Shown: piece by piece, positions 44,322 to 56,196 of the stretch
Layout of the letters: each line of letters starts with the position of its first letter
Numbering within the stretch: position 1 is the first letter of the stretch
The notes under the pieces: generated by a model
Databases searched by the model: none
What the model was told of the DNA's origin: nothing
What the model saw: the letters and a program-made list of their open reading frames with translations, nothing else
Position numbers and translations under genes: made by a program
Source: Aerococcaceae bacterium DSM 111022
GTDB taxonomy: Bacteria > Bacillota > Bacilli > Lactobacillales > Aerococcaceae
Length of the DNA stretch: 64,000 nucleotides
NCBI GenBank assembly: GCA_015863195.1
Contig: JACBXO010000007.1
Location: 62,001-126,000, forward strand
Direction of reading: 5' to 3'

Positions 44322-44703
44322 TTACTCAATCAATGAAGTTTCGTGCATGAATTTTTCTAAAGGTGTTTGATAATTCAGACATTTTCTTGGTCGATTATTC
44401 ATTAGCCATAAAGCCGTGAATAATTCAGTTTCACTCACTTTAGCTAAATCAGTTTTCTTCGGAAAGAATTCGCGCATTAAGCCATTCGAATTTTCGTTTG
44501 TCCCTCTTTGCCAAGCGCTGTAAGCATCCGCAAAGTAGAAATCAATGCCTGATGCCTCTACATCTGGGTAACAAGCGAATTCTTTCCCGCGATCAGAAGT
44601 AAATGATTTTAAGGCGTGATCAGGCAGATTACTTGTTAACTGCTCAATTGCATTGTACATAGCGTCTTTAGTGCGGTTGGGTATCAGAAAAGCAAGGTAT
44701 AAA
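44322..44703 (-). pseudogene. IS30-family transposase, C-terminal fragment
   Basis: The reading Y-L-A-F-L-I-P-N-R-T-K-D-A-M followed by T-S-D-R-G-K-E-F-A, F-A-D-A-Y-S-A-W-Q-R-G-T-N-E-N-S-N-G and N-N-R-P-R-K is the last third of an IS30 transposase, with the second Asp and Glu of the DDE triad. The N-terminal two thirds are gone. It belongs to a different IS30 lineage from the neighbour at 44883-45903. Confidence 0.85.
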
Positions 44704-44804
44704 CGACTAATAACATAGTTTAAAAACAGATGTTAACCATAGCGTCATGACAGTTGCATAAATAACTAGATGGATACTTATAAAATTATTTGGAAATTTC
44801 AAGT

Positions 44805-46005
44805 TCAAGTTAGCCACTTAGTCCCAAAAAATATTAGTGTTCTTACTTTGTATTAACTTAACTATTTCTGACCTCTACATGTTTAGTTTGCCAGGCGTTC
44901 CTGATGGAAGGCGCGGACAAAACGTTCATAGGGTGTGTCATAATCCAAGATGCGCCGTGGATAGGCATTCATCCACTGTTGTATTCTTAAGCATTGCTCT
45001 TCTGTGATATCCCTCAATGAACAGCCTTTTGGAAGGAATCGCCGAATCAACTTATGTTGGTTCTCACTGGACCCTCTTTCCCAAGAGGCATAAGGGTGGG
45101 CAAAGTAGACATCGATGTTTTCTTTGAGGAGGAAAGGCATCCCCCGCACGTTCCTTTAAGTCTGTGATAGCTTGGTTGACCGATTGGGCATCTTTCCCCT
45201 TCAACTTCAGGATGATTTCAAAGCGAGTTTGGCGTTCGACCAGAGTGAGTAAGACAGGGTCTAATTTGGTTTGTTGGCCAATCACCGTGTCAATTTCCCA
45301 ATGACCAAATTCGGATCGGTCATTAATTGCCTCCGGACGCAGGTCAATGGAAGGACCCAGTATACGCTTGTTTTGACGATGGCCTTGAGATGTGGGCGTT
45401 GATTTGCGAGACAATTTTTCAAGTAAATCCATGTTTTTAGTCCGCATCACCCCGCGATCAATCCAATCATAGAGGGTAGTTGTACACGGAATGAGGGCGT
45501 CCTCAAAGAGGCCATCTTTGCGCGCTCTTTGAACAACGGCGTCGGGGGACCATTTCTCTTCTAACATCTTTTGATCAGCCCATTCCATAAAAAGGCTGGC
45601 TTGAAGCCATTTAGGCTGGCGACCCCTCTTCAGACGCTGTTCATCATAATAGGCTTGACCCGCATCGGCAAAATAAAGGTCATCGGAGTAAGTATAATCC
45701 TTACCGTTAGACGTCACGCGATTGATTTGGGTCACAGTGCCTCGCTTGACTTCATTATTGATGGTTTGATGATTGCGGCCTAAAACACGGCCGATATGGC
45801 GATGGGAGTAGCCTTCCTTTAATAAAATCTGGATTTGATAACGTTCGCCGTCGGTCAGGTGTTTTCCTTTACGGGCATTTGTGTTAGAATTAGTTTGCGT
45901 CATGTGAATTCATCCTTGTCTATTGAGAGTTGTGGTAACTTCAATATAACATGAAAATTCACAGGGCGTATTTTTTTTATGCCTTTTTATAGGTGGCTAA
46001 GTTCA
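44805..46005. mobile_element. IS30-family insertion sequence, inactive
   Basis: Inverted ends TCAAGTTAGCCAC (44805-44817) and GTGGCTAAGTTCA (45993-46005) match at 11 of 13 positions and enclose 1201 bp with a broken transposase gene. The length is usual for IS30 elements. The target duplication was not resolved. Confidence 0.65.
44883..45903 (-). pseudogene. IS30-family transposase with internal deletion and frameshift
   Basis: The first frame (45903 to about 45130) has the N-terminal helix-turn-helix (L-T-x-x-E-R-Y-Q-I, then Y-S-H-R-H-I-G-R-V-L-G-R) and H-W-E-I-D-T-V-I-G with the first catalytic Asp. The second frame (45149-44883) has I-D-V-Y-F-A-H-P-Y-A-S-W-E-R-G-S-S-E-N with the catalytic Glu. 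The stretch around the second Asp (T-x-D-N-G-x-E-F) is missing at the junction near 45140. The enzyme cannot be active. Confidence 0.9.
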
Positions 46006-46148
46006 TTATAAAATCCACCATCATTTAAATTAATCTTAATTCGTCTTGTACCAATGCTTTTTCTATTCGAATTAAACGTATCTATAATCATATTTTCTAA
46101 TTCTAAATCATCATCTTTTTGGCTTTGAGTATTTCTTTTTATTGATTC
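46006..46148 (-). pseudogene. IS3-family OrfB transposase fragment
   Basis: In the leftward frame, I-D-T-F-N-S-N-R-K-S-I-G-T-R-R-I-K-I-N-L-N matches the family pattern F-x-x-N-R-x-x-Y-G-x-R-R-I. It ends at the IS30 border, so the IS30 element probably landed in, or next to, an older IS3 remnant. Confidence 0.65.
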
Positions 46149-46244
46149 TTAATAAGTGCTTCTTAGTATTTTCAGGACTTTACACATTGCTTATACCGAA
46201 TATTGATGTGCATACTTTTGAATGATTTCTATGAGGATAACTAG

Positions 46245-46397
46245 GCAAGACTAGACGAAGTAGTATCTGAAGAAAGAATAATAGGAATTGAGAATGCTGC
46301 TACAGCTCTTTACGAAGATGAAGTTGATGAAGAGAGAATCTGCAAAATAAAAGTGTATCAAAATCGGGTACACAGGGCATTTCAGAATGTGTTGTAA
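46245..46397 (+). pseudogene. Open fragment of unknown gene, no start
   Basis: A 50-codon open stretch, acidic and helical (E-E-R-I-I-G-I-E-N-A-A-T-A-L-Y-E-D-E-V), with a stop right before it and no start codon with a ribosome site. It is probably decayed. I do not recognise the family. Confidence 0.35.
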
Positions 46398-46410
46398 GGA
46401 GACTAAAACC

Positions 46411-46539
46411 TTGCAAAACATTTATTTTTATAAGTGTTCATATGGCGAGAAACTTGGTGTTTTAAGTAACAATAAGCTCCAAAACGAAATTGAACAAAAC
46501 ACAACTTTTTTAACAAAGCCTACAATAAGCGGTTTATAG
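46411..46539 (+). CDS. Possible 42-aa protein of unknown function
   Basis: A TTG-started frame beginning L-Q-N-I-Y-F-Y-K-C-S-Y-G-E, nine bases after AAGGAG. No membrane segment; one Cys. It follows the fragment above and lies in an area of IS debris, so it may be a remnant. The rest of 46540-46780 shows no gene. Confidence 0.35.
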   Translation: MQNIYFYKCSYGEKLGVLSNNKLQNEIEQNTTFLTKPTISGL

Positions 46540-46791
46540 CACTTTACTAAACGATAAGAAATACCTTTTGATGGTTTGAATAGGGAGAAATTTAACCTGT
46601 TAATTGTTCGTGATCGAGTTCGTGACGGTCAATGATCAACGATGCGGTTGGTCGGAGATATCACTTTTTAGTGAATAAATCCGAATTGGATAAAGATACT
46701 ACACTGACTTAATAAGTTATCTATTTCAATTGAAATAAAGAAACATCCTTATAGATTGTATTCAAACATTAGCGAACGCTTTAATGTTTGG

Positions 46792-46810
46792 ATGTTTATA
46801 AATTAAACAT
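46792..46810. promoter_or_regulatory. Putative LacR operator at lacR
   Basis: ATGTTTA and TAAACAT are perfect inverted arms with a five-base spacer, 60 bases before lacR. A related TTTAAACA-N5-TGTTTAAA lies before lacA. Autoregulation is inferred. Confidence 0.6.
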
Positions 46811-46870
46811 TAAGTGTAGAGTTTTCTAAAGAAATGTTGTATAGTGAGTTTATAAATGAGGAGGACGGGT

Positions 46871-47626
46871 ATGAATAAATATCAAAGACATGAAGCAATC
46901 ATTCGATGGGTGAATGAACAAGGAACTGTCAGGGTTTCAGAGATTGTGTCTCGCTATAATGTGTCTGATATGACAGTGAGAAGAGATTTAGAAGAGTTAG
47001 ATGATCAGGGGCTACTAAAGAAAATCCATGGTGGGGCTCGTAGTAATAGTGCGTTTCAATATAAGGAAATCGCGCATGAAGATAAATTTGATAAGAATAC
47101 GGACCAGAAACGATATATAGCTCAAAGAGCCTCTGAATTAATTGATGAAGGGGATGTAATCTTTATTGGGCCAGGAACGACCACGGCTTTGTTTGCAGAG
47201 GAGATTAATCATCAAGCCCTGTCGGTTGTAACAAACTGTCTTCCCATCTTTAATATTCTATTAAAGAAAAAGTCCGAGACATTCCATGTCTATCTACTCG
47301 GTGGTGAGATGAGAAGTGTCACACAGTCGTTTGTAGGTGAGATTACGAATATGTCTTTGGAGAATATGCGGTTCGGGAAGATGTTTTTTGGTGGTAATGG
47401 TGTTAAAGACGGGATTGTCATGACGTCATCTGTCGCAGAAGCCTACACTCAAAAGATAGCATTAGAGCACTCGGTAGAGAGTTATTTGTTATTGGATTCG
47501 TCAAAGGTTGGGAAAGAGGATTTCTCTAAATTATGTCACTTATCTGACCTAACAGCGGTGGTTATGGAAGAATCTAATGAGGATAAAAAACAAGCAATTC
47601 AAGTATACACAGAATTAATTGTTTAA
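46871..47626 (+). CDS. lacR: Lactose operon repressor LacR, DeoR family
   Basis: A 251-residue DeoR-type repressor. The N-terminal winged helix-turn-helix is V-S-E-I-V-S-R-Y-N-V-S-D-M-T-V-R-R-D-L, followed by the DeoR effector domain with G-P-G-T-T-T near residue 95. In this family tagatose-6-phosphate releases the repressor. The ATG at 46871 has GAGGAGG six to seven bases before it. A strong terminator separates it from lacA. Confidence 0.92.
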   Translation: MNKYQRHEAIIRWVNEQGTVRVSEIVSRYNVSDMTVRRDLEELDDQGLLKKIHGGARSNSAFQYKEIAHEDKFDKNTDQKRYIAQRASELIDEGDVIFIGPGTTTALFAEEINHQALSVVTNCLPIFNILLKKKSETFHVYLLGGEMRSVTQSFVGEITNMSLENMRFGKMFFGGNGVKDGIVMTSSVAEAYTQKIALEHSVESYLLLDSSKVGKEDFSKLCHLSDLTAVVMEESNEDKKQAIQVYTELIV

Positions 47627-47648
47627 CTAAACACACAATACTAAAGTA

Positions 47649-47693
47649 AACTCCTTCTAAACTCAAGTAAATTGAGTTTAGAAGGAGTTTTTT
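47649..47693 (+). terminator. Terminator of lacR
   Basis: An 18-bp perfect stem (AACTCCTTCTAAACTCAA with its complement) around a five-base loop, followed by TTTT. Confidence 0.97.
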
Positions 47694-47763
47694 GCATACC
47701 AAGAAAAAAGTTTTATGACAATAAAAGCGATTAAATCAACGTTTAAACAATTAACAAACATCA

Positions 47764-47847
47764 TTTAAACAATAAATGTTTAAAAAGTGTTGACTTTCTA
47801 AACATTCGTGATATATTATATGTATAGTAAATCAGAAAGCGGTTTCT
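47764..47847 (+). promoter_or_regulatory. lac operon promoter, LacR operator and cre site
   Basis: TTTAAACA-ATAAA-TGTTTAAA (47764-47784) is a perfect operator-like dyad just before TTGACT (47790-47795) and TATATT (47812-47817; 16-base spacer). AGAAAGCGGTTTCT (47834-47847) matches the CcpA cre consensus at 12 of 14 positions and lies past the start, where it would block transcription. Lactose induction with glucose repression is predicted. Confidence 0.8.
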
Positions 47848-47901
47848 ACTATCGAACGGAAAAAGGCAAAGCAAAATTAGCAGACATAAAGGAGCAATAA
47901 G

Positions 47902-48330
47902 ATGAAAGTTATATTGGGTGCGGATAGAGACGGTAAACAGTTAAAAGAGATTGTGAAGGCCCATCTATTAGATGAGAACTATGATGTGATTGACGTCAGT
48001 GAAGAATTAACAGCTGACTTTGTAGATACTACTTTAGCTGTTGCGAAGAAAGTGAACGAAGAAGAGGGACGCTTAGGAATTGTCATTGATGGGTATGGCG
48101 CAGGGAGTTTCATGGTTGCGACTAAGATTAAGGGGATGGTTGCAGCTGAAGTCTCTGATGAACGATCTGCTTATATGACGCGTGAACATAATAATTCAAG
48201 AATGATTACCATAGGAGCCAATATTGTAGGACCTGAATTAGCAAAGAATATTGCTACTGAATTTTTATCTGCAGACTATGATGGTGGACGCCATCAAGTG
48301 CGTGTAGATATGTTGAACAAGATGTGTTAA
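47902..48330 (+). CDS. lacA: Galactose-6-phosphate isomerase subunit LacA
   Basis: A 142-residue RpiB/LacAB-type subunit, the usual LacA length. With LacB it converts D-galactose-6-phosphate to D-tagatose-6-phosphate, the first intracellular step after LacG. The opening [11 protein letters not shown] and the G-Y-G-A-G-S motif fit LacA. AAAGGAGCAATAAG lies before the ATG. First gene of the operon. Confidence 0.95.
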   Translation: MKVILGADRDGKQLKEIVKAHLLDENYDVIDVSEELTADFVDTTLAVAKKVNEEEGRLGIVIDGYGAGSFMVATKIKGMVAAEVSDERSAYMTREHNNSRMITIGANIVGPELAKNIATEFLSADYDGGRHQVRVDMLNKMC

Positions 48331-48353
48331 TTAAATTAACTGGAGGAGAAAAA

Positions 48354-48869
48354 ATGAAAATTGCTATTGGATGCGACCATATTGTAACCTATGAAAAGAT
48401 TGCTGTAGTTGATTATTTGAAGAAACAAGGCTATGAGGTCCTTGACTTTGGAACATATGACAATGTCAGAACACACTATCCTATCTACGGGAAAAAGGTG
48501 GGAGAGGCTGTAGCGAGTGGCCAAGCAGACCTAGGGGTTTGTATCTGTGGTACTGGTGTAGGAATTAATAACGCCGTAAATAAGGTAGCAGGTATCCGTT
48601 CAGCTTTAGTTCGTGATATGTCAACAGCTATCTATGCAAAAGAAGAATTGAATGCGAATGTAATTGGTTTTGGTGGCAAGATTACAGGTGAATTACTCAT
48701 GTGTGATATTATTGATGCTTTTATTGCAGCTGAATATAAAGAAACAGACGAAAACAAAGAATTAATTGCCAAGATTAACCAATTAGATTATGCAGAAGTA
48801 GATCAAACAGACCCAGATTTCTTTAAAGAATTTCTTGAAAAATGGGACCGTGGCGAATACAAAGATTAG
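48354..48869 (+). CDS. lacB: Galactose-6-phosphate isomerase subunit LacB
   Basis: A 171-residue partner of LacA with the opening [10 protein letters not shown] and the active-site loop [11 protein letters not shown]. The heteromer with LacA is needed for activity. The ATG at 48354 follows TGGAGGAGAAAA; a longer frame from 48324 begins before the lacA stop and is less likely. Confidence 0.96.
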   Translation: MKIAIGCDHIVTYEKIAVVDYLKKQGYEVLDFGTYDNVRTHYPIYGKKVGEAVASGQADLGVCICGTGVGINNAVNKVAGIRSALVRDMSTAIYAKEELNANVIGFGGKITGELLMCDIIDAFIAAEYKETDENKELIAKINQLDYAEVDQTDPDFFKEFLEKWDRGEYKD

Positions 48870-48885
48870 ATGAGGAGGTGACCTT

Positions 48886-49821
48886 ATGTCAATCTTAACT
48901 GTCACAATGAATCCATCCGTGGATATCGCTTATCAATTACCAACATTCAAATTAGATGATGTGAATCGAGTGAGTAATGTGAATAAGTCTGCAGGTGGTA
49001 AAGGCTTGAATGTAACCAGAGTCTTAAAAGAAATAGACGAGGATCTTACAGCAACTGGATTAGTAGGAGGAGATCTTGGGAATTATATTAAGTCTCAATT
49101 AGACCAAGGAGCTATTCATCATGACTTTTACCAGATTAAGGGAAATACAAGAAACTGCATTGCTATCTTACATGAAGGACTGCAGACAGAGATTCTTGAA
49201 TCAGGTCCGACCATCTCAGATGTAGAGGGAGAAGCCTTTAAAAATCATTTTGAAAGCTTACTTAAGGATGCTGAAGTTGTGTCAATATCGGGTAGCACCC
49301 CTTCAGGCCTAGCAACAGATTACTATGTTGAACTCATTATGATTGCTAATGCTAAGGAAGTCCCAGTGGTATTAGACACCTCCGGAGAAAGTTTAAGACA
49401 AGTTCTATTATCTGGACATAAACCAAAAGTCATTAAGCCTAATGTGGATGAATTATCACAATTACTAGGCAGAGAATTAGATAAAGATTTAAATCTATTA
49501 AAAGAAGCACTGCAAGACAGCTTATTCAATGGTGTGGAGTGGGTCATTGTCTCACTCGGTTCTGAAGGTGCTTTTGCTAAACATAATGATTTGTATTACA
49601 AAGTAGACATTCCAACCATTGATATCGTGAATCCGGTTGGATCAGGTGATTCGACTGTAGCAGGAATCGTATCGGGAATCACTCGTAATTATGACGATGT
49701 GGCATTGCTGAAACATGCGAACGTCTTAGGAATGTTAAATGCTCAAGAAGAAATAACAGGCCATGTTAATTTGAATAACTATGAGGCCTTATTCAATAAA
49801 ATTCAAGTTAGAGGAGTATAA
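48886..49821 (+). CDS. lacC: Tagatose-6-phosphate kinase LacC
   Basis: A 311-residue PfkB-family kinase making tagatose-1,6-bisphosphate. It has the N-terminal substrate motif [11 protein letters not shown] and the C-terminal [12 protein letters not shown] with the catalytic Asp. Usual length. The stop is two bases before lacD, so the two are coupled. Confidence 0.95.
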   Translation: MSILTVTMNPSVDIAYQLPTFKLDDVNRVSNVNKSAGGKGLNVTRVLKEIDEDLTATGLVGGDLGNYIKSQLDQGAIHHDFYQIKGNTRNCIAILHEGLQTEILESGPTISDVEGEAFKNHFESLLKDAEVVSISGSTPSGLATDYYVELIMIANAKEVPVVLDTSGESLRQVLLSGHKPKVIKPNVDELSQLLGRELDKDLNLLKEALQDSLFNGVEWVIVSLGSEGAFAKHNDLYYKVDIPTIDIVNPVGSGDSTVAGIVSGITRNYDDVALLKHANVLGMLNAQEEITGHVNLNNYEALFNKIQVRGV

Positions 49822-49823
49822 AA

Positions 49824-50792
49824 ATGACTAAACTAGATTACCTAAACAAATTGACTGATGATAAGGGCGTTATCTCAGCCCTAGCCTTTGACCAACGTGG
49901 TGCTCTAAAGAGAATGATGAGTAAGTATCAAAGTGAGGAGCCAACCGTTGAACAGATTGAACGATTAAAAGAAATTGTATCAGAAGAACTTACACCGTAT
50001 GCGTCATCAATTCTACTTGATCCAGAATACGGTCTACCAGCTGCGAAAGTACGTGATGATAATGCTGGATTATTACTAGCCTATGAAAAGACTGGATATG
50101 ACGCTACGACGACCGATCGTTTACCAGATTGCTTAGTAGAATGGTCAGTAAAACGCATTAAAGAACAAGGAGCAGATGCTGTTAAGTTCCTACTTTATTA
50201 TGATGTGGATGGTAGTGAGTTTGTTAATCTTCAAAAACAAGCCTACATGGAAAGAATTGGTTCAGAATGTGCGGCAGAGGATATTCCATTCTTCCTTGAA
50301 ATTCTTACATACGATGAAAATATTGAAGATAACGGAAGTCATGAATTCGCAAAATTGAAAGCGCATAAAGTGAATGGTGCGATGAAAGTATTCTCTCAAG
50401 ATCGCTTTGGAGTTGATGTGCTTAAAGTGGAAGTGCCAGTGAATATGAATTATGTAGAAGGATTTGCGAGCGGAGAAGTATTACATACTCAAGAAGAGGC
50501 CAAAGCAGCTTTTAAAGAACAAGATGCGTCAACAGACCTACCTTATATCTATCTAAGTGCAGGTGTAAGCGCTAAATTATTCCAAGATACTTTAGAATTC
50601 GCTTATGAAGCCGGTGCGAGATTCAATGGTGTATTATGTGGACGTGCAACATGGGCAGGATCTGTTCAAGTCTTTATTGAACAAGGGGAAGAAGCGGCTC
50701 GTGAATGGTTACAGACAGAAGGAAGAAAGAATATAGAAGACCTGAATGAAGTCCTTAATCGTACTGCAGTAGCCTGCGACTTTGGGTTATAA
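49824..50792 (+). CDS. lacD: Tagatose-1,6-bisphosphate aldolase LacD
   Basis: A 322-residue class I aldolase splitting tagatose-1,6-bisphosphate into glyceraldehyde-3-phosphate and dihydroxyacetone phosphate. Opening block [15 protein letters not shown], the L-L-D-P-E-Y-G stretch and the D-A-V-K-F-L-L-Y-Y segment with the Schiff-base region are typical. AGGAGTATAAAA overlaps the end of lacC. Confidence 0.96.
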   Translation: MTKLDYLNKLTDDKGVISALAFDQRGALKRMMSKYQSEEPTVEQIERLKEIVSEELTPYASSILLDPEYGLPAAKVRDDNAGLLLAYEKTGYDATTTDRLPDCLVEWSVKRIKEQGADAVKFLLYYDVDGSEFVNLQKQAYMERIGSECAAEDIPFFLEILTYDENIEDNGSHEFAKLKAHKVNGAMKVFSQDRFGVDVLKVEVPVNMNYVEGFASGEVLHTQEEAKAAFKEQDASTDLPYIYLSAGVSAKLFQDTLEFAYEAGARFNGVLCGRATWAGSVQVFIEQGEEAAREWLQTEGRKNIEDLNEVLNRTAVACDFGL

Positions 50793-50823
50793 TAAAGGTA
50801 TTCTGGAAAAAGGAGGAACTAAC

Positions 50824-51135
50824 ATGAACAAAGATGAAGTGGGAATGATTGGCTTCGAAATTGTTGCCTATGCAGGAGAAGCACGATCTAAACTATTAGA
50901 TGCTTTGAACAAAGCAAAAGATGGCGACTTTGACGAAGCTGAGAGACTTGTGGCAGAAGCTGAAGAAGTGATAGTTGGTGCACATAATGCTCAGACTGAT
51001 CTCCTTGCTAAAGAAGCATCTGGCGAAGAGATTGAATACAGTGTCATTATGATGCATGGTCAAGACCATCTGATGACGACCATACTACTTAAAGATCTAA
51101 TTAATCACTTAATTGGATTCTATAAGAAAGGCTAG
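50824..51135 (+). CDS. lacF: Lactose PTS EIIA component LacF
   Basis: A 103-residue soluble EIIA-Lac. The phosphorylated His is H78 within M-M-H-G-Q-D-H-L-M. The helical bundle opening [17 protein letters not shown] is characteristic. It passes phosphate from HPr to the EIIB domain of LacE. AAAGGAGGAACTAAC precedes the ATG at 50824; the frame start at 50782 overlaps lacD. Confidence 0.96.
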   Translation: MNKDEVGMIGFEIVAYAGEARSKLLDALNKAKDGDFDEAERLVAEAEEVIVGAHNAQTDLLAKEASGEEIEYSVIMMHGQDHLMTTILLKDLINHLIGFYKKG

Positions 51136-51144
51136 GGTAAAGCT

Positions 51145-52869
51145 ATGAATACATTAATTGCTCAAATTGAAAAAGCCAAACCTTTCTTCGAGAAAATTTC
51201 TCGTAATATCTATATTCGTGCTATCCGTGATGGTTTTATCGCGGGTATGCCAGTTATTCTATTCTCTAGTATATTTATTCTACTAGCCTATGTGCCAAAC
51301 GCATGGGGATTCCACTGGAGTCCTGAAGTAGAGAATTTCTTAATGGTCCCTTATAACTATTCTATGGGAATCTTAGCTTTCTTTGTATCAGGGACGACAG
51401 CAAAGTCATTGACCGATTCTATGAATCGAGACATGGAAGCAACTAATCAGATAAACTATATCTCAACTATGCTAGCAACGATGGTAGGCTTCTTATTGAT
51501 GGCAGCCGATCCTGCCCAAGAAGGTGGATTCTTAACGGAATTCATGGGGACGAAGGGGCTAATCACAGCCTTTATCGCTGCATTCGTGACGGTCAATGTC
51601 TATAAAGTATGTGTGAAGAATAATGTGACGATTCCAATGCCAGAAGAAGTCCCACCTAATATATCTCAAGTGTTTAAGGACTTAATTCCTTTTACTGTCT
51701 CAGTGGTTATCCTTTATGCGGTTTCGTTATTTGTAAGAAGCACACTGGGCGTAAATGTTGCTGAATCTATTGGTACCTTACTTGCGCCTTTATTCCAAGC
51801 AGCAGATGGTTACTTGGGGATTACCATTATCTTTGGTGCGTATGCATTCTTCTGGTTTATTGGGATTCATGGTCCTTCAATTGTTGAGCCAGCTATTGCA
51901 GCTATTACCTATGCCAACATTGATGTGAACTTACAATTACTACAAGCAGGTGAACATGCGGATAAAATCTTAACATCTGGAACTCAGATGTTCATTGTCA
52001 CAATGGGGGGTACTGGTGCAACGCTTGTTGTTCCATTCATGTTTATGTGGATGACTAAGTCTAAGCGTAACAAAGCCATTGGACGCGCGTCTGTTATACC
52101 CACATTCTTTGGGGTGAATGAACCTCTCTTGTTCGGGGCACCCATCGTCTTGAATCCTGTATTCTTTGTGCCATTTATCTTTGCACCGATTGCCAATGTT
52201 TGGATCTTTAAATTCTTTATCGATGCCTTAGGAATGAATAGCTTTACAACGAATCTTCCTTGGACAACACCAGCACCGCTTGGTATCTTGTTAGGAACGA
52301 ACTTCCAATTCTTATCCTTTGTCCTGGTTGCCGTCTTAATCATCGTGGATGTCTTAATCTACTACCCGTTCTTGAAAGTCTATGACCGTCAGATTCTAGC
52401 GGAAGAAGAGTCAGGAGTATCATCGTCTGATGAATTAAAAGCCAAAGTTGAACAGAGCTTTGATACACGTAAAGCTACAGCGATTCTTGAGAAGAGTCAG
52501 GTTGAAGAGACTACAACAGTGAAAGCTGAGCCTTCAACAGCTGTTAAAGCGACAGAATCAACTAATGTACTGGTACTATGTGCAGGTGGTGGAACGAGTG
52601 GACTTTTAGCCAATGCCTTGAACAAGGCTGCTAAAGAATATGATAGACCTATTAAGGCTACAGCTGGAAGCTATGGAGCACACCGCGAGATACTTCCTCA
52701 ATATCAATTTGTTATTCTAGCACCACAAGTAGCTTCTAATTATGAGGATATGAAAGCAGAGACGGATAAGTTAGGCATCAAGCTGGCTAAGACAGCCGGA
52801 GCGGAATATATAGCATTGACGCGTGATGGTGAAGGTGCTTTAGCATTTGTTGAAGAGAATTTACAATAA
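51145..52869 (+). CDS. lacE: Lactose PTS EIICB component LacE
   Basis: A 574-residue lactose permease of the phosphotransferase system. An N-terminal IIC membrane domain (about 1-430) includes [13 protein letters not shown] and the active-site region around it. A Thr/Ser/Glu-rich linker of about 50 residues follows, then a IIB domain with phospho-Cys479 ([11 protein letters not shown]). It takes up lactose as lactose-6-phosphate. Nine bases after lacF; its ribosome site (AAAGCT) is weak. Confidence 0.96.
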   Translation: MNTLIAQIEKAKPFFEKISRNIYIRAIRDGFIAGMPVILFSSIFILLAYVPNAWGFHWSPEVENFLMVPYNYSMGILAFFVSGTTAKSLTDSMNRDMEATNQINYISTMLATMVGFLLMAADPAQEGGFLTEFMGTKGLITAFIAAFVTVNVYKVCVKNNVTIPMPEEVPPNISQVFKDLIPFTVSVVILYAVSLFVRSTLGVNVAESIGTLLAPLFQAADGYLGITIIFGAYAFFWFIGIHGPSIVEPAIAAITYANIDVNLQLLQAGEHADKILTSGTQMFIVTMGGTGATLVVPFMFMWMTKSKRNKAIGRASVIPTFFGVNEPLLFGAPIVLNPVFFVPFIFAPIANVWIFKFFIDALGMNSFTTNLPWTTPAPLGILLGTNFQFLSFVLVAVLIIVDVLIYYPFLKVYDRQILAEEESGVSSSDELKAKVEQSFDTRKATAILEKSQVEETTTVKAEPSTAVKATESTNVLVLCAGGGTSGLLANALNKAAKEYDRPIKATAGSYGAHREILPQYQFVILAPQVASNYEDMKAETDKLGIKLAKTAGAEYIALTRDGEGALAFVEENLQ

Positions 52870-52883
52870 GGAATCGAGGCTAA

Positions 52884-54290
<1,407 letters not shown>

Positions 54291-54296
54291 TGACTT

Positions 54297-54325
54297 AAAA
54301 GGGAGACGCGGGTCTTCCTTTTTAA
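54297..54325 (+). terminator. Terminator of the lac operon
   Basis: AAAAGGGAGAC and GTCTTCCTTTT with a GCGG loop and one wobble, followed by more T. Confidence 0.85.
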
Positions 54326-54392
54326 TTTGTCGACTAAGTTAGAAAGTTAATTTCATAATGTAAATTTATTTCTATACAAGGAGTGAAATGAC

Positions 54393-54485
54393 ATGGCTGA
54401 TTTTGTAAGTGCGGCTTTCCCATGGATAATTGTAGGTATTGGGCTTGTTCTTTTTGTAGCTTACATGCACTCAAATGATCAATAG
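54393..54485 (+). CDS. Small single-span membrane peptide (30 aa)
   Basis: The frame reads MADFVSAAFPWIIVGIGLVL and continues with one hydrophobic helix to a polar end H-S-N-D-Q. CAAGGAGTG stands nine bases before the ATG. It is not part of the lac operon, being past the terminator. The P-W-I-I-V-G-I-G pattern resembles conserved tiny membrane proteins of Firmicutes with no known role. A toxin-like action cannot be excluded, but no antisense RNA is evident. Confidence 0.6.
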   Translation: MADFVSAAFPWIIVGIGLVLFVAYMHSNDQ

Positions 54486-54544
54486 TGGGTACCAGTTTAT
54501 AGCCCTTAGAAAATTCCGAATTATCAAAATTATTCAGAATCGAC

Positions 54545-54640
54545 ACTGAAATGATAAAAAACAGCCTAAAATTATCATTTCAGGTAAACCCTTAGAAATG
54601 ATAAAATAATGATCAAAATTATCATTTTAATTGCCAAAAC
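54545..54640. repeat. Short repeat with arms AAATGATAA / TTATCATTT
   Basis: AAATGATAA begins at 54549 and 54596, and ATTATCATTT at 54570 and 54618. The step is 47-48 bases, an exception to the 41/51 rule. It lies in front of the GyrI-like gene. Confidence 0.7.
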
Positions 54641-54700
54641 CTTTAGAATTGATAATCCCAAACAAATCCACCCATTTAAACAATAAAAGGAGCGAACAAC

Positions 54701-55336
54701 ATGGCTTTTGATTTCAAAAAAGAATTTAAAGAATTTTATGCGCCTGGGAAAACACCTAATATCATTAATATTCCTACAATGAATTTTCTTGCGGTTAGGG
54801 GTCGGGGTAACCCGAATGAAGACCAGGGCGAGTATCATCAATCAATCGAATTATTATATGGTATTGCTTATACAATTCGGATGAGTTATAAAGGTGATTA
54901 TAAAATTGAGGGGTATTTTGAATATGTTGTTCCACCTCTTGAGGGATTTTGGTGGATTGATGGTTTAAAAGGAATGGACTATGACCGCAAAGATGAGTTG
55001 AATTTTATTTCACTTATAAGATTACCAGATTTTGTAAAAGAAAAAGATTTCCAGTGGGCGATTGAAACAGCAACGAAAAAGAAGAAAACTGATTTTTCTA
55101 AAGTAGAATTTTATACATATGACGAAGGTTTAAGTGTTCAATCAATGCATATCGGTTCTTATGATGATGAGCCTGAAACCACTAAAAAAATGTCAGACTA
55201 TGCCAAAGAGAAAGGGTATGAAATAGATATTAGCGATACGAGATATCATCATGAAATATATATTAGTGATCCAAGGAGAACGGAGACAGCAAAACTAAAA
55301 ACAGTTATTAGGCATCCAATCAAAAAAGTAGAATAA
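54701..55336 (+). CDS. GyrI-like small-molecule-binding domain protein
   Basis: A 211-residue soluble protein. The opening F-D-F-K-K-E-F-K-E-F-Y, then P-x-M-N-F-L-A-V-R-G-R-G-N-P and the P-L-E-G-F-W-W segment match a stand-alone GyrI-like/SRPBCC-associated family, which binds small hydrophobic compounds. No DNA-binding domain is attached. AAAAGGAGCGAACAAC precedes the ATG. Possible scavenger or hydrolase of toxic compounds; not established. Confidence 0.85.
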   Translation: MAFDFKKEFKEFYAPGKTPNIINIPTMNFLAVRGRGNPNEDQGEYHQSIELLYGIAYTIRMSYKGDYKIEGYFEYVVPPLEGFWWIDGLKGMDYDRKDELNFISLIRLPDFVKEKDFQWAIETATKKKKTDFSKVEFYTYDEGLSVQSMHIGSYDDEPETTKKMSDYAKEKGYEIDISDTRYHHEIYISDPRRTETAKLKTVIRHPIKKVE

Positions 55337-55494
55337 TTCTGACACTATTTTCAAAAAGCAATCTAAAATATGTCTGCAGCAGTCAATTCCAAGACCCTAT
55401 GCGCTAAGCGATTGCAATTACTTCCAGAAACAGGAGCCATATTCTTCAAAAAGAGGGATAATACTTTAAGAGTTGCTCTGAAATCGTTTACTCC

Positions 55495-55524
55495 TTGAAT
55501 ACGTCAGACATCTCAGCGTATAAT
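55495..55524 (+). promoter_or_regulatory. Promoter of the acetate transporter gene
   Basis: TTGAAT (55495-55500), 18 bases, TATAAT (55519-55524). Confidence 0.65.
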
Positions 55525-55563
55525 GATATGTGATGTATATTATATTTTGAATGGAGATTTGGA

Positions 55564-56151
55564 ATGGAAAAGAATGTTTTGGTAACTGAGAATACGGCAA
55601 ACCCAGCGCCGTTAGGTTTGATGGGATTTGGTATGACGACGATTTTACTGAATATCCATAATGCTGGATTTTTCCCGATGGACGCGATGATTTTAGCGAT
55701 GGGAATTTTCTTCGGTGGTTTAGCTCAAGTAATCGCAGGGACAATGGAGTTCAAAAAGAATAATACTTTTGGAACAACTGCATTTACTTCTTACGGTTTC
55801 TTCTGGTTGGCACTTGTCGGATTGAATATTTTACCGATGATGGGCTTAGGCGAAGCGCCTGGTTCACTTTCAATGGCGTCATTCTTATTCATGTGGGGTC
55901 TATTCACTTTCTGCATGTTTATCGCGACTTTACGCATCAGTAAAGCACTACAAGTTGTCTTTGGAACACTCACAATTCTGTTCTTCTTACTCGCGGCTGG
56001 AAACTTTACTGGCTCAACGACTATTCTAACAATCGCGGGATATGAAGGGATCCTTTGCGGATTCACGGCGATTTACGCTGCCATGGCCCAAGTAATCAAC
56101 GAATCTTACGGCAAAGAAATCTTGCCAATCGGCGCATATAGCGCAGAATAA
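55564..56151 (+). CDS. satP: Acetate uptake transporter, SatP/YaaH (GPR1/FUN34) family
   Basis: A 195-residue membrane protein with six segments. The N-terminal [11 protein letters not shown] motif defines the acetate/succinate transporter family. GGAGATTTGGA precedes the ATG. It is monocistronic, with its own promoter and terminator. It could take up or release acetate, a main fermentation product. Confidence 0.94.
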   Translation: MEKNVLVTENTANPAPLGLMGFGMTTILLNIHNAGFFPMDAMILAMGIFFGGLAQVIAGTMEFKKNNTFGTTAFTSYGFFWLALVGLNILPMMGLGEAPGSLSMASFLFMWGLFTFCMFIATLRISKALQVVFGTLTILFFLLAAGNFTGSTTILTIAGYEGILCGFTAIYAAMAQVINESYGKEILPIGAYSAE

Positions 56152-56160
56152 AATTATAAA

Positions 56161-56196
56161 TAAAGTGCTGACAGGTCCCTATCAGTGCTTTTTTTA
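56161..56196 (+). terminator. Terminator of satP
   Basis: AAAGTGCTGA and TCAGTGCTTT pair with two wobbles and are followed by TTTT. Confidence 0.75.

Noticed and set aside
55370-55499. 42-codon frame or satP remnant upstream of satP
   Set aside because: A short stretch (TTCAAAAAGA...ATAATACTTT) resembles the inside of satP, but the similarity is brief, there is no ribosome site, and a decayed duplicate cannot be told from chance.
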